Position numbers and translations under genes: made by a program
Part shown: piece by piece, positions 41,619-51,455 of the stretch
How positions within the stretch are numbered: the stretch's first letter is position 1
Layout: the number at the start of each line of letters is the position of its first letter
NCBI RefSeq assembly: GCF_904846315.1
Contig: NZ_CAJHAF010000001.1
Span: 2,046,001-2,110,000 of the forward strand
Origin: Psychrobacter jeotgali
Lineage (GTDB): Bacteria; Pseudomonadota; Gammaproteobacteria; Pseudomonadales; Moraxellaceae
DNA: 64,000 nt
Direction: 5' to 3'
Notes under the pieces: model-generated
Told to the model about the DNA's origin: nothing
What the model saw: the letters and a program-made list of their open reading frames with translations, nothing else
Databases searched by the model: none

Positions 41619-42335
41619 TTACAGCTTACCCATTTTTTCAAAAAACGCTTTATACGCCGCTATCTTTTTATCTAATGCTAAAGGATACGCACGTGAGGTA
41701 GAAGGTAGCCTATATAAAGTTAAATCATTTATCTGCTTATTCGATAAATCTGCGTCATTACTTTGCCATTGGTAAGGATAGTCCATACTTTGATTGGTCT
41801 TAGGATATTTGGATTTAGCCGGAGGCTCATTTAATAAATTGAGCAACACCTCTGTTGCTTTGCCGCCTGTAGTAAATAGTGCTTCTACTTTCGGCACTTG
41901 CGGTAAAATTAAATCTAAATCAACTGTGGTTACTACCGTTAAGTTTTTATCCGAAGCATTACCAGTTTCACGAATAGCTTGTTTTACGGTAGGGCATGAC
42001 GCAATACCACGCTCGAATAAAAAGTTGCGAATGCGCTCAGGGTCAAATCGTTTTTCATCCCCTATTCTAAAGTAGTCAATATCATCGAAAAACACCCCAC
42101 CATAAATACGCCACATGTCATTGTAAAAATTGGGATAATGAAACTTCATTGCCCATTTGTCAGAAGTTGGCGGAAAGGTTCCCATCATCATTACCGTTGC
42201 ATGGGATGGTAGCACAGGCTCAAAGGGATGGGTTTCTACTTCTATAGTTGATTGCTTTGCATTATTTAGAGGGTTACTGCCTTTATCATGATTGCTTGCA
42301 GTCGTATAAGTTTCATTAGTCATAACATTCTTCAT
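41619..42335 (-). CDS. Uracil-DNA glycosylase superfamily protein
   Basis: 238 residues, cytoplasmic. The core resembles the DNA-deoxyinosine/uracil glycosylase group: MMMGTFPPTSDKWAMKFHYP near residue 50 (motif 1 region) followed by NFYNDMWRIYG, and a C-terminal RLPSTSRAYP that corresponds to motif 2. It would remove deaminated bases from DNA; the exact base specificity cannot be told. The first 35 residues are a polar extension. It diverges from upp. Confidence 0.75.
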   Translation of the reverse strand: MKNVMTNETYTTASNHDKGSNPLNNAKQSTIEVETHPFEPVLPSHATVMMMGTFPPTSDKWAMKFHYPNFYNDMWRIYGGVFFDDIDYFRIGDEKRFDPERIRNFLFERGIASCPTVKQAIRETGNASDKNLTVVTTVDLDLILPQVPKVEALFTTGGKATEVLLNLLNEPPAKSKYPKTNQSMDYPYQWQSNDADLSNKQINDLTLYRLPSTSRAYPLALDKKIAAYKAFFEKMGKL

Positions 42336-42430
42336 TAGAAAAGCGGTTTTTTTGTTATCATAGCATACGATAAAAAATTGATATCGAAATCCCGTATTAA
42401 CAACGTATTTTAAAAGATAAGAGAGTACTC

Positions 42431-43090
42431 ATGAGTGACTTAAATAACGATTTAAAAATTACCGTAATCGATCATCCATTGGTACGCCACAAACTAAGTC
42501 TAATGCGTGAAAAAGACTGTAGTACTTATAAGTTTCGCACCCTAACCAAAGAGCTTGCGCGCCTAATGGCCTATGAAGCAAGCCGTGACTTTGAAATTGA
42601 AACCTTTCCCATGGAGAGCTGGTGCGGTGAGATAGAAGGCGAACAAATCATCGGCAAAACCGCTACGGTTGTGCCTATTTTGCGTGCAGGATTAGGTATG
42701 CTTGATGGGGTGCTTGATTTGATCCCAACGGCTAAAATCTCGGTGGTAGGACTACAGCGAGATGAAGAGACTTTGCAGCCAGTGCCTTTCTTCGAAAAAT
42801 TTGTCAGCCACATGGACAAGCGCCCTGCCCTTATCGTTGATCCGATGCTCGCCACAGGTGGCTCAATGGTCGCTACTATTGAGATGCTCAAACGTCATGG
42901 CTGTAAGAATATCAAAGCATTAGTACTGGTTGCAGCTCCTGAAGGTGTGCGTTTGGTCAATGAAGCGCATCCTGATGTGACTATTTTTACCGCCGCTTTG
43001 GATAGCCATTTAGACGATCACGGCTATATCATTCCAGGCCTTGGCGATGCTGGTGATAAAATATTTGGTAAACAACTCAATCAGCATTAG
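42431..43090 (+). CDS. upp: Uracil phosphoribosyltransferase
   Basis: Salvage enzyme making UMP from uracil and PRPP. 219 residues (family about 208), the extra being mostly at the N-terminus. The PRPP-binding motif is seen as [33 protein letters not shown] and [15 protein letters not shown] are further marks. AGAGAGTACTC precedes the ATG. It is followed 66 bp later by ydfG on the same strand. Confidence 0.97.
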   Translation: MSDLNNDLKITVIDHPLVRHKLSLMREKDCSTYKFRTLTKELARLMAYEASRDFEIETFPMESWCGEIEGEQIIGKTATVVPILRAGLGMLDGVLDLIPTAKISVVGLQRDEETLQPVPFFEKFVSHMDKRPALIVDPMLATGGSMVATIEMLKRHGCKNIKALVLVAAPEGVRLVNEAHPDVTIFTAALDSHLDDHGYIIPGLGDAGDKIFGKQLNQH

Positions 43091-43156
43091 TTGTGACGAT
43101 AACCACTTAACTTCAAGGGTTTTAGTAAGGTAATTAAGATAATAAAGGAATAGATT

Positions 43157-43909
43157 ATGAACGTATTAATTACCGGAGCGAGTGCCGGATTTGGTAAAGC
43201 TTTGGCAGAACGTCTGGTCGCGCAAGGACATCAGGTCATTGGCTGTGCTAGACGTCTGGATAAACTGAACGAGATGGCTGAGACCTTGGGCGAGCTGTTT
43301 TTGCCAGTGGTCATGGATGTCAGCGATACCGAATCAATTCCACAAGTTATGGCTAATCTGCCAAAAAGTTTTAGCCAAATTGATGTGCTGGTCAACAACG
43401 CCGGATTGGCATTAGGCACCGAGCCTGCGCAAAAATCCGAGCTTGATGACTGGATGCAAATGGTCAATACCAATATAAAGGGATTAATGGCGCTGACTCA
43501 TGCCGTCCTGCCAGCAATGGTTGAGCGCGATAAAGGTTATATCATTAATGTGGGCTCTATCGCTGGCAGTTGGCCTTATTATGGCGGCAATGTCTACGGC
43601 GCGACTAAGGCTTTTGTCAAGCAATTTAGCCTGAATTTACGTGCTGATCTCATTGGTACGCAAGTGAGGGTCACCAATCTTGAGCCGGGTAACGTGGCCG
43701 GTACTGAGTTCTCAAACGTACGCTATCATGGCGATGAGAATAAGGCGGCACAGGTCTATGAAGGCTTCAAAACCATGACTGGCGAAGATATTGGCGATAT
43801 TCTACTTTGGTTAATTGAGTCCCCTGCGCATATTAATGTTAACCGCTTAGAAGTGATGCCAGTAGCGCAAACCTACAATGGTTTAACTATTGCCAAGCAA
43901 AACAGCTAA
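43157..43909 (+). CDS. ydfG: YdfG-like short-chain dehydrogenase (NADP-dependent 3-hydroxy acid dehydrogenase)
   Basis: 250 residues, a classical SDR. The cofactor loop is TGASAGFG (residues 6-13), NNAG is conserved, and the catalytic Ser, Tyr and Lys are in GSIAGS and YGATKAF. It aligns along its whole length with E. coli YdfG, including GLALGTEPA and GTEFSNVR. YdfG oxidises 3-hydroxy acids such as 3-hydroxypropionate or L-allo-threonine. AAGGAATAG precedes the ATG. Confidence 0.92.
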   Translation: MNVLITGASAGFGKALAERLVAQGHQVIGCARRLDKLNEMAETLGELFLPVVMDVSDTESIPQVMANLPKSFSQIDVLVNNAGLALGTEPAQKSELDDWMQMVNTNIKGLMALTHAVLPAMVERDKGYIINVGSIAGSWPYYGGNVYGATKAFVKQFSLNLRADLIGTQVRVTNLEPGNVAGTEFSNVRYHGDENKAAQVYEGFKTMTGEDIGDILLWLIESPAHINVNRLEVMPVAQTYNGLTIAKQNS

Positions 43910-43913
43910 ATTG

Positions 43914-44000
43914 TCTATTAACATGGCTAATTTATCAATATAGTGGTTTATTAACGTAGCTATTTATTAACGTAAATCTTAATATCTTATTAACGTAACT
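43914..44000. repeat. Short imperfect direct repeats
   Basis: Four units of the type TATTAACRTRG/A (near 43916, 43949, 43966 and 43987) between ydfG and the converging hypothetical gene; the last overlaps that gene's end. Confidence 0.5.
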
Positions 44001-44697
44001 CGTAATATCTAATCAGGGCAGTGGTTTCTATAGGAGCTGCTGCCCGATTTGCTTCTATATTTTGCTTATCTAGCTTTTGTTCATTTAGCTGTTGCTCATT
44101 GACCAATCGCAAATCATTAAAGTCTAAAACTAACACCTCGTTTCGAATGCGTTCGCTGGTACGTTTATTATGTCGTATCGGAAAGCCAACCACCTGCTTG
44201 CCCACAACCTTTATTTGATTAAGTATTAAAACTTGATGACTTATTTGCCCTGATTTTAGGGCATTTTGAGATATATTTTGCGCACCAAGCATAGCGGTGA
44301 TAGGGTTGACGGTGCTGGTGAGCAGCTTAGCACTGCGAACACTTTGCGGTATATTACCAGCGACAAATAACTTCTGCTCCATTGGCATATATTGAGCATG
44401 GCGCATAAGCTCATTACGAAATAATGCTGGCATATCCATGTTAAAACTATCTTCTGTCTGTTGATAAAACGCAGCAAAATTACGCTGAATATAACGGCCA
44501 AATACGGTCGCATTGATCCATTCTTGATAAGTCTCATTGGCTAAAAGTTGTTTGGTGAAAGCATTAGCATCTAAAGTTAGGCTACCTGATAAAAGGGCTA
44601 TCCATATACTGTGCCCATCTATAAAGCTTTGTTGTTCCCAAACTTGTGGATAAAGGCTGCTGTCTAATAATGGTAGCGTCGATCTACTCATAAACAT
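43990..44697 (-). CDS. Hypothetical protein
   Basis: 235 residues, soluble, no signal peptide. Not recognised. Visible features are a hydrophobic central stretch, RNELMRHAQYMPMEQKLFVA, a segment RNEVLVLDFNDLRLVNEQQ, and a Gln/Asn/Lys-rich insertion before the C-terminal TTALIRYYELR. The start could be the ATG at 44697 or 44691. It is a solitary gene converging on ydfG. Confidence 0.65.
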   Translation of the reverse strand: MFMSRSTLPLLDSSLYPQVWEQQSFIDGHSIWIALLSGSLTLDANAFTKQLLANETYQEWINATVFGRYIQRNFAAFYQQTEDSFNMDMPALFRNELMRHAQYMPMEQKLFVAGNIPQSVRSAKLLTSTVNPITAMLGAQNISQNALKSGQISHQVLILNQIKVVGKQVVGFPIRHNKRTSERIRNEVLVLDFNDLRLVNEQQLNEQKLDKQNIEANRAAAPIETTALIRYYELR

Positions 44698-44896
44698 TTA
44701 TCCTCTCTTATTATTATAGTCGGCTATTTATTATTTATGACTACCTATAAGTATAGATTAGTTTTTATACGCATTTTTGTGCTATGGTCAATATAGCTGT
44801 TTTAACTATAGCAGTCCCCTCTCGACAATATAAGGATATTTTAAGCTCAATGGATTGGGCTTAGCGTATTTCGATAATGTTAAGTGATGCTACCCT

Positions 44897-45859
44897 ATGA
44901 TAAAAAATCTACTTACCCTACCTAAGCAGTACCAATTACAAACTAAAAATGTCGAAGTTACTGACGATACTTCACTTCCGGTCACAGTAGTGGGGACTGG
45001 CTCTCCCGTATTAATACTCCATGCATACGGTATGGATGCACGCGAGTTTTTGCCCTTTATATTACCTTTAACCAGAAAGTATCGATTTTATTTGCCGCAC
45101 TTTAGAGGGTTTGGTGAGGCCAAGGATATCCCTTTGACTCAGTTTGACTTTGTGCGCCAATATGCTGATGATTTGAATATAATAATTAACCACATTTGTG
45201 ATAGCCATAAAATAGAGGCATTACCTGTTGCCGCCATCTCGATGGGCGCACAAGTTATGTGGGCATATTTTGAAAAATATGGCACCTCAAAAGTCAGTCG
45301 CTATCTGAACATTGACCAAAACCCTGCTATTCACAATCAGGCTAATTGGCAAGGCGGACTGTTTGGGGCGCGCCAGCAAGAGGTGTTCGATATTTTTCAT
45401 GAGGTGATTGATAGGACGTTGCCTTATGCCGATGTTGATAGCTTTACCCACCTGCCTTTTGCTCTCAAACGCCGTGCCACCGATGTCGAGCGCCTGTTTT
45501 CTTTATTGTCTGTCAATCGAACACGTTCAAAAGCTTTTATACAAGTGATGACTTACAAAAATGACCCGAAACTCGCTCTTTATGATCACAGTATTTGGCA
45601 TCATAAAATGCAGTGCTTGCAAGCTTATTTAAAACTGCCTTATGACTTTCGGGGCGCAATGGATAAGGTCGCTATACCGGTAGTCAACCTCATCGGTGGT
45701 CGCTCTAAGCTCTATGATTCTAAATGGCAGCAAAAAGTGACCCAGATGCTACCTAATGCTAGTGAGATCATTTTACCTAAAGCGGGACATGCGATACCGC
45801 TGGATGAGCCGATCAAATTTTACAAGGTATTAAAAGGCTTTTTTGGAGAGGAGCTGTAA
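44897..45859 (+). CDS. Alpha/beta hydrolase fold protein
   Basis: 320 residues, cytoplasmic. The fold marks are VLILHAYGMDA (oxyanion region), YLPHFRGFGEA, the nucleophile elbow AISMGAQ with Ser, a probable acid in VNLIGGRSKLYDS, and the catalytic His in KAGHAIPLDEP. It has a cap domain of about 90 residues in the middle. The substrate is unknown. The ribosome site is weak, so the start is not certain. Confidence 0.85.
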   Translation: MIKNLLTLPKQYQLQTKNVEVTDDTSLPVTVVGTGSPVLILHAYGMDAREFLPFILPLTRKYRFYLPHFRGFGEAKDIPLTQFDFVRQYADDLNIIINHICDSHKIEALPVAAISMGAQVMWAYFEKYGTSKVSRYLNIDQNPAIHNQANWQGGLFGARQQEVFDIFHEVIDRTLPYADVDSFTHLPFALKRRATDVERLFSLLSVNRTRSKAFIQVMTYKNDPKLALYDHSIWHHKMQCLQAYLKLPYDFRGAMDKVAIPVVNLIGGRSKLYDSKWQQKVTQMLPNASEIILPKAGHAIPLDEPIKFYKVLKGFFGEEL

Positions 45860-45869
45860 ATGATAATGA

Positions 45870-46100
45870 CTAATCCGCTAAGGCTTTAATCAGCTCAAAT
45901 CTTGGCACTTCTTTACCCTCTACTGTAACGGTTTCTGCAAACATTGCCAGCGGTCGCACCCAAACGCCATATTCGCCATAAAGACAGCGATAAACCACTA
46001 ATGATTCTTCGGTTTCGGAATGATGCGCGGTGTGCAAAACTTGGTAAAGGTTGCCTTTATAGTGGCGGTAAATGCCTTGGGCGATGGAATGTTCTGTCAT
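45870..46100 (-). CDS. DUF1653 family protein
   Basis: 76 residues. The pattern GIYRHYKGNLYQVLHTAHHS, LVVYRCLYGEYGVWVRPL and FELIKA is the DUF1653 signature. Widespread small cytoplasmic protein of unknown role. It converges on the hydrolase gene with a 10-bp gap. Confidence 0.88.
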   Translation of the reverse strand: MTEHSIAQGIYRHYKGNLYQVLHTAHHSETEESLVVYRCLYGEYGVWVRPLAMFAETVTVEGKEVPRFELIKALAD

Positions 46101-46220
46101 GATTAAATCCTAATTTTATATTCAATAGAAAACTAACTACGGTCGCAATATTTTCGATTAGTAGAAATAAATAAAGCCGACTATAAATGCCGACTTTATT
46201 AAGACCAACTTATAAGCTAC

Positions 46221-47432
46221 TTATCCCACAGTGACCTTAGCATAAGCCTTCTTGCCCGCCTGAATAACCACGCTCTGACCTGAAGTTAAGCTAAAGCTAC
46301 CATCAACCACTTCGCCATCAACTTTTACCGCGCCACGTTTGACCATGTCTTTGGCCGCTGAGTTGTTTTTGGCTAATTCTGCTTGGTTCAATATTTGGGT
46401 AATAAATAAGGCGTCTTGCCCTTCTAAATCTAACATTACTTCCGGTAAATCTACTGGTAGCTCGCCATCGGCTAATACGTTACCTGCAGATTTGTGCGCA
46501 TTGGCAGCCGCATCGGCGTCATGGAAACGCTCGATTAGCTCTTCGGCTAGGATACGCTTAATCTCTTGTGGATTGCGACCGTTTTCCATCTCTACCATTA
46601 ACCCATCGACCTGTTCCATGGGCTTAAAGCTTAAAAACTCAAAGTAACGACGAATTAGCGTATCTGGCATCGAAAGGATTTTTTGGTACATGGCGCCTGG
46701 CGCATCATCAATAGCGACATAATTGCCGAGTGACTTGGACATTTTATTGACGCCATCTAAACCTTCTAGAATGGGTACGGTGATGCAAACTTGCGGCTCA
46801 TGACCATAACGACCTTGCAACGTACGACCCATCAAGATATTAAAGGTTTGGTCGGTACCGCCCATTTCTACATCCGCTTTTAGGGCTATAGAATCATAGC
46901 CTTGCACTAATGGATAGAGAAATTCGTGAATGGCGATAGGCGTCTGCGATGCGTAACGTTTGGAGAAGTCATCACGCTCCAGCATACGCGAGACGGTAAG
47001 TTGGCTTGCCAGCTGAATCATATCGCCAGCACTCATATCGTTAAACCATTCAGAGTTAAAGACGATTTTGGTTTTGTCTTTATCCAAAATCTTAAAGACT
47101 TGTTCAGCATAAGTCTTGGCGTTTTCTTTAATCTGCTCTTCACTAAGCGGCGGACGTGTGGTGTTTTTCCCCGAAGGATCGCCTATCTTGGCGGTATAAT
47201 CACCAATTAAAAAATAAATCTCATGACCCAAGTCCTGAAAGTGCTTGAGCTTGTTAATAAGTACCGTATGACCCAAATGCAGATCAGGCGCAGTAGGGTC
47301 AAAGCCCGCCTTAATGCGTAGCGGACGACCCAACTTCAGCTTAGCGATTAAATCCTCTTCGGATAGAATCTCTTGAGTACCACGCTGAATAAGGGCAAGT
47401 TGTTCTTCTAGGGTAAATGATTGTTCAGTCAT
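46221..47432 (-). CDS. tyrS: Tyrosyl-tRNA synthetase
   Basis: Class I synthetase charging tRNA-Tyr. With the ATG at 47432 (AAAGAGA upstream) it has 403 residues; an in-frame TTG at 47462 would add ten but lacks a ribosome site. The HIGH motif is HLGHT in [13 protein letters not shown] and KMSKS is present in [11 protein letters not shown]. The C-terminal S4 RNA-binding domain ends the protein ([15 protein letters not shown]). It resembles the TyrZ-type enzymes. It diverges from anmK. Confidence 0.96.
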   Translation of the reverse strand: MTEQSFTLEEQLALIQRGTQEILSEEDLIAKLKLGRPLRIKAGFDPTAPDLHLGHTVLINKLKHFQDLGHEIYFLIGDYTAKIGDPSGKNTTRPPLSEEQIKENAKTYAEQVFKILDKDKTKIVFNSEWFNDMSAGDMIQLASQLTVSRMLERDDFSKRYASQTPIAIHEFLYPLVQGYDSIALKADVEMGGTDQTFNILMGRTLQGRYGHEPQVCITVPILEGLDGVNKMSKSLGNYVAIDDAPGAMYQKILSMPDTLIRRYFEFLSFKPMEQVDGLMVEMENGRNPQEIKRILAEELIERFHDADAAANAHKSAGNVLADGELPVDLPEVMLDLEGQDALFITQILNQAELAKNNSAAKDMVKRGAVKVDGEVVDGSFSLTSGQSVVIQAGKKAYAKVTVG

Positions 47433-47561
47433 ATCGGTCTCTTTATTATGTTTTTTAAACAAGGAATACCTTTACAGGTTTAGAACTTCTTTTGAAGCCT
47501 AAAGGCTTACAAAAATGTTAGAATTTGGCAGATATACTAGCGTTTTTTAAGGTAAATTGCC

Positions 47562-48944
47562 ATGACCAACCCTATATCTACTACTAATAATGAAAATATG
47601 GATGATAGCAGTCTTATAACCGATGATAATGGTGACAGTTTAGAGGCTGAATTAGACTATGCTGCCCTAACAGACGTCCTCGAACAAACCATGTTTGAGA
47701 ATTTCGATGGCGGCTTATATATCGGTATGATGTCGGGTACCAGTTTGGATGGTATGGATGCAGTTTTGTGTCAGTTTCATGATAGTCACGATCTTAATGC
47801 GCAAACTGTCAAGCCTATGCAATTATTGGCGACCTATAGTAAAGACTTCCCACCCCTTTTGCGTGAAGTACTATTGGCGCTGTCTCAGCCCAACGGTGTC
47901 AAAGAGTTAACAGCGCAAATTAATGAGCCAACGACTCAATCTAACAACGAACCCAATAGCCAATCGAATAGTGAGCTGGACTGGTTTGGTTGGGCCAGTA
48001 AAAAATATGGTGAGTTTGCTAGTGAAGTAGTTAATGCTTTGCTGCAACAAGCTAATGTAGAAACAGAGAGCATACTGGCGATTGGCTGCCATGGTCAAAC
48101 TGTGCGTCATCGCCCGCAAATGGGTTTTAGCTTACAACTGCTCGACGCCAATATTATCGCCGAGCGTACGGGTATTAGTGTGGTGAGCGACTTCCGTCGG
48201 CGTGATATGGCGGTCGGTGGTCAAGGTGCACCTTTAGTGCCCGCCTTTCACCAAGCTTTATTCGCTAATCCTGATAGCACACGAGTTTTATTGAATCTAG
48301 GTGGTATTGCTAATATTACCGTTTTGCCCGCAAATACAAGTTCAGAAAATACAAGCCCCGTCGTCGGTTATGATACTGGCCCTGCTAATCTTTTATTAGA
48401 TGCATGGACAGCGCTACATACAAATGAAAGCTATGATGCAAAAGGTACTTGGGCGCAGTCCGGGCAGGTCATCGAGCCTCTGCTCAACCAGCTATTAGAA
48501 CATCCATTTTTTAACAGAGCCTATCCCAAAAGTACAGGGCGTGAAGACTTCAATATAGAATGGCTACAAAATGAGCTGCAAAATTTTGATAAAGCATCCG
48601 CTCATATTCGTTACTCATCTGCTGATGTGCAGGCCACCCTTACCGAACTAACCGCTATCAGTGCTTGCGATCAAATCAATCAATTTATCAAAAATGATGA
48701 AAGCAGCGCAGTTTATGTTTGTGGGGGCGGATCGCTAAACGATTATTTAATGACTCGCTTGCAAGCGCATTTGCCGCGCTGTGAGGTAAAAACTACCAAT
48801 GCGCTAGGACTTGAGCCGACTTGGGTGGAGGCCGTAGCTTTTGCTTGGTTGGCACGGCAAACATTAATGGGCGAAACTGGTAACTTGCCTGCAGTAACTG
48901 GCGCTAATAAAGGCGTGGTATTAGGTCAGGTTTGTTTTGCTTAA
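47562..48944 (+). CDS. anmK: Anhydro-N-acetylmuramic acid kinase
   Basis: Phosphorylates and opens 1,6-anhydro-MurNAc for cell-wall recycling. 460 residues, longer than the usual 370 or so. About 55 acidic residues precede the ATP-binding start YIGMMSGTSLDGMDAVL. An Asn/Gln/Ser-rich insertion with the repeat NEPTTQSN/NEPNSQSN lies at about 125-140. GCHGQTVRHRP, FRRRDMAVGGQGAPLVPAFH and VGYDTGPANLLLDAW are diagnostic. It links to the transglycosylase gene product in recycling. Confidence 0.95.
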   Translation: MTNPISTTNNENMDDSSLITDDNGDSLEAELDYAALTDVLEQTMFENFDGGLYIGMMSGTSLDGMDAVLCQFHDSHDLNAQTVKPMQLLATYSKDFPPLLREVLLALSQPNGVKELTAQINEPTTQSNNEPNSQSNSELDWFGWASKKYGEFASEVVNALLQQANVETESILAIGCHGQTVRHRPQMGFSLQLLDANIIAERTGISVVSDFRRRDMAVGGQGAPLVPAFHQALFANPDSTRVLLNLGGIANITVLPANTSSENTSPVVGYDTGPANLLLDAWTALHTNESYDAKGTWAQSGQVIEPLLNQLLEHPFFNRAYPKSTGREDFNIEWLQNELQNFDKASAHIRYSSADVQATLTELTAISACDQINQFIKNDESSAVYVCGGGSLNDYLMTRLQAHLPRCEVKTTNALGLEPTWVEAVAFAWLARQTLMGETGNLPAVTGANKGVVLGQVCFA

Positions 48945-49117
48945 CTAAGACATATGGATATCAATTTTGGATTATTTGCACTCTACCAAACTTATCCATT
49001 AATTTAAGTTTACAGACGTGCACTAATGTGTTTTATAATAGAGGTTAAAACATTCTAATAACGCTATAAAAGTAAGCCATACCAACCTTTTAGGTTAGAC
49101 AGTACAGGATATATCAC

Positions 49118-50482
49118 ATGAGCCAACACCGTCACTCAAACCCATCGACAAACCTTGATGAAGCCCAACCATTGGGAAAAAGAAAACAAAAACCTCCGCA
49201 TTATGAGCGTGCTGATGATAAGCGCATCGTAGTGACTGGCATGGGCGCTATTACTCCTCTAGGTCTAGATGTTGAGACTACGTGGACAAAGCTATTAGCA
49301 GGCGAAAGTGGTATTGATACTATCTCCCACTTTGATGCGACAGATTATCGTGCCCAAATTGCAGGAGTGGTCAAAGACTTTGATGCTAAACAATATATGA
49401 ATGCCAAAGATGTACGACGTTATGATGAATTTATGCATTATGGTATGGCGGCATCAACGATGGCGTTAAAAAATGCAGGATTCATTAGTGAGGCCAATGC
49501 TGAGAATGAACCTGTCACAGATGTAGATCCAGAACGTTTCGGTATTATTTTAGGTTCAGGTATTGGCGGCATTCAAACTATTGAAAATAGCCGTGACACC
49601 CTGCGTGATAAAGGCGCTAAAAAAGTCTCCCCTTTTATAATTCCAGGTTCTATTGTTAACATGGCAGCGGGGCTAATCGCTATTAAACATGGTTTACAGG
49701 GTCCGAACCTTGCAACCTCAACCGCTTGTACCACTGCTACTCACGCTATCGGCCTAGCCGCACGTTTAATCGCTTACGGTGATGCTGATGTCATGCTGGC
49801 AGGTGGTAGTGAAAAAGGGTCAAGCCCTCTAGGTATCGCTGGGTTTGGTGCGATGCACGCCTTATCTACTCGCAACGATGAGCCAACCAAAGCCTCACGC
49901 CCTTTTGATAAAGAACGCGATGGCTTTGTGCTGGGTGATGGTGCAGGCGTAATGGTGCTCGAAAGTCTTTCCCATGCCAAGGCTCGAGGCGCTACTATCC
50001 TTGCGGAAGTGGTCGGTTTCGGGATGAGCGATGATGCCAGTCATATTACCGCGCCGCCAGAAGATGGTCGCGGTGCGGCACGCGCTATGCAAAATGCGCT
50101 GCATGATGCGGGCATTGAGCCTTCAGTAGTCGGCTACGTCAATGCCCATGGTACTAGCACGCCAGCGGGTGATGTCGCTGAATCTATAGCGATTGAGACT
50201 ATCTTTGCACCGATAAAAGACAGTATCTTGGTCAGCTCAACCAAATCAATGACCGGTCACCTGCTGGGTGCAGCGGGCGGTATAGAAGCTATCTTTACGG
50301 TGCTAGCATTGCAACATCAACAAGTGCCGCCAACCATTAATTTAGATAATGTCGAGGATAACTGCAATCTGGATTATGTTGCCAACCAATCACGTAAGGT
50401 AGAGAACCTGAATTACGCCATTTCCAATAGCTTCGGTTTTGGTGGTACTAATGGTTCGCTAATCTTTGCACGCTGGACGTAA
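49118..50482 (+). CDS. fabF: 3-oxoacyl-ACP synthase II, FabF type
   Basis: Elongating condensing enzyme of fatty acid synthesis, 454 residues (usual about 412). The first 35 residues are a basic polar extension before RIVVTGMGAITPLGL. The catalytic Cys is in STACTTATHA, and the two His are in VNAHGTSTPAGD and KSMTGHLLGAAGG. The end FGFGGTNGSLIF is typical. It stands alone, not in a fab cluster, so it could be a second KAS-II-like enzyme. Confidence 0.93.
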   Translation: MSQHRHSNPSTNLDEAQPLGKRKQKPPHYERADDKRIVVTGMGAITPLGLDVETTWTKLLAGESGIDTISHFDATDYRAQIAGVVKDFDAKQYMNAKDVRRYDEFMHYGMAASTMALKNAGFISEANAENEPVTDVDPERFGIILGSGIGGIQTIENSRDTLRDKGAKKVSPFIIPGSIVNMAAGLIAIKHGLQGPNLATSTACTTATHAIGLAARLIAYGDADVMLAGGSEKGSSPLGIAGFGAMHALSTRNDEPTKASRPFDKERDGFVLGDGAGVMVLESLSHAKARGATILAEVVGFGMSDDASHITAPPEDGRGAARAMQNALHDAGIEPSVVGYVNAHGTSTPAGDVAESIAIETIFAPIKDSILVSSTKSMTGHLLGAAGGIEAIFTVLALQHQQVPPTINLDNVEDNCNLDYVANQSRKVENLNYAISNSFGFGGTNGSLIFARWT

Positions 50483-50619
50483 GCCTTTTAATTACTATAA
50501 TTGATGATTTCTGTTCTCACGCCTCTTTATTGTAACGCGGGTGTCAGATTTACTACGTTTGTCCCCTTGCAGCCCCTTATCGTACTTGCGTATGATAGGG
50601 GGTAATTTTTGAGATACTT

Positions 50620-51300
50620 ATGGAAGATACCATGTCAAGCTATTCATTTTCCCATCAATTTTATCAGCGCTGGACACGAGCACCAGAAACCGTACGCTCA
50701 GCTATTGTGCAAGAGTTAACTGATATAACAACCCTGCTACAGACTCAGACCCCTTTTGAGGAATTTGTATTTACTACCCATGACCTAGATGCTCATCTAG
50801 ATGAGCTCTATGATACTTACGCGTCCGAGCAAGCCGCTGCACAAAAAATTGCTGAAAAGCAAGCGCAACAAAGAGCCGAAGCGGAACAACAACGATTAGC
50901 AGAAGAGAAGCTAGCGGCGCAAAAAGAAACTGATGAAAAACGAAAATTGGCTCAAGAAAAGCTAGCACAAGAAAAACAACAGGAAGAGGAACAGGAAGAA
51001 CAGAAACAAAAGGAGGCTAAGGAAAGCTCTACGGAGTCCTTGCCCAATAATGAACCACAAAGTACTATTATCAAGCCTAAAAAAGGTGCGGCTATCGACT
51101 TATCCCCCACTGACCCGAAGCTTAGCGCTGCTCACGCCGACTTAATCAGTGAGCTTGAAATGCATATTGATGATTATCTCACTGAGCAGATGATGCAGAT
51201 ATCTGAAGACCTAAAATCTTGGCTACGTGCAGAGATGGGAAGGCAACTGATTGAAATTGCAAAAAAAGAAGAACCTACCGAGAAGACTGCTAAGAAATAA
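50620..51300 (+). CDS. Coiled-coil hypothetical protein, Gln/Glu-rich
   Basis: 226 residues, soluble. A globular-looking N-terminus (residues 1-65, FYQRWTRAPETVRSAIVQEL) is followed by a long charged coiled coil (about 68-145, repeats of AEEKLAQEKQ type). A Ser/Pro/Lys linker precedes a helical C-terminus (DLISELEMHIDDYLTEQMMQ). An ATG at 50632 with GGAAGA upstream is an alternative start. I do not recognise the family. The C-terminal layout resembles DUF2486-type proteins, but this is not certain. Confidence 0.75.
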   Translation: MEDTMSSYSFSHQFYQRWTRAPETVRSAIVQELTDITTLLQTQTPFEEFVFTTHDLDAHLDELYDTYASEQAAAQKIAEKQAQQRAEAEQQRLAEEKLAAQKETDEKRKLAQEKLAQEKQQEEEQEEQKQKEAKESSTESLPNNEPQSTIIKPKKGAAIDLSPTDPKLSAAHADLISELEMHIDDYLTEQMMQISEDLKSWLRAEMGRQLIEIAKKEEPTEKTAKK

Positions 51301-51380
51301 CCCGCCTGTTAAAAGCTGTTGATATCAGTTGGCTAATAAAAAGCGATTAAGAGAACTATTGAACAATAGATTGCCAATAA

Positions 51381-51414
51381 AAAAGCTCAGTTCAATTATA
51401 AACTGAGCTTTTTA
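51381..51414. terminator. Bidirectional terminator
   Basis: AAAAGCTCAGTT (51381-51392) pairs with AACTGAGCTTTT (51401-51412) between two converging genes. Confidence 0.92.
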
Positions 51415-51455
51415 TTATATCAATTTTATAAAAATTTACTGAATGAACAATGCCT

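Noticed and set aside
47433..47462. TTG start for tyrS
   Set aside because: The ATG at 47432 has a good ribosome site and gives the usual N-terminus.
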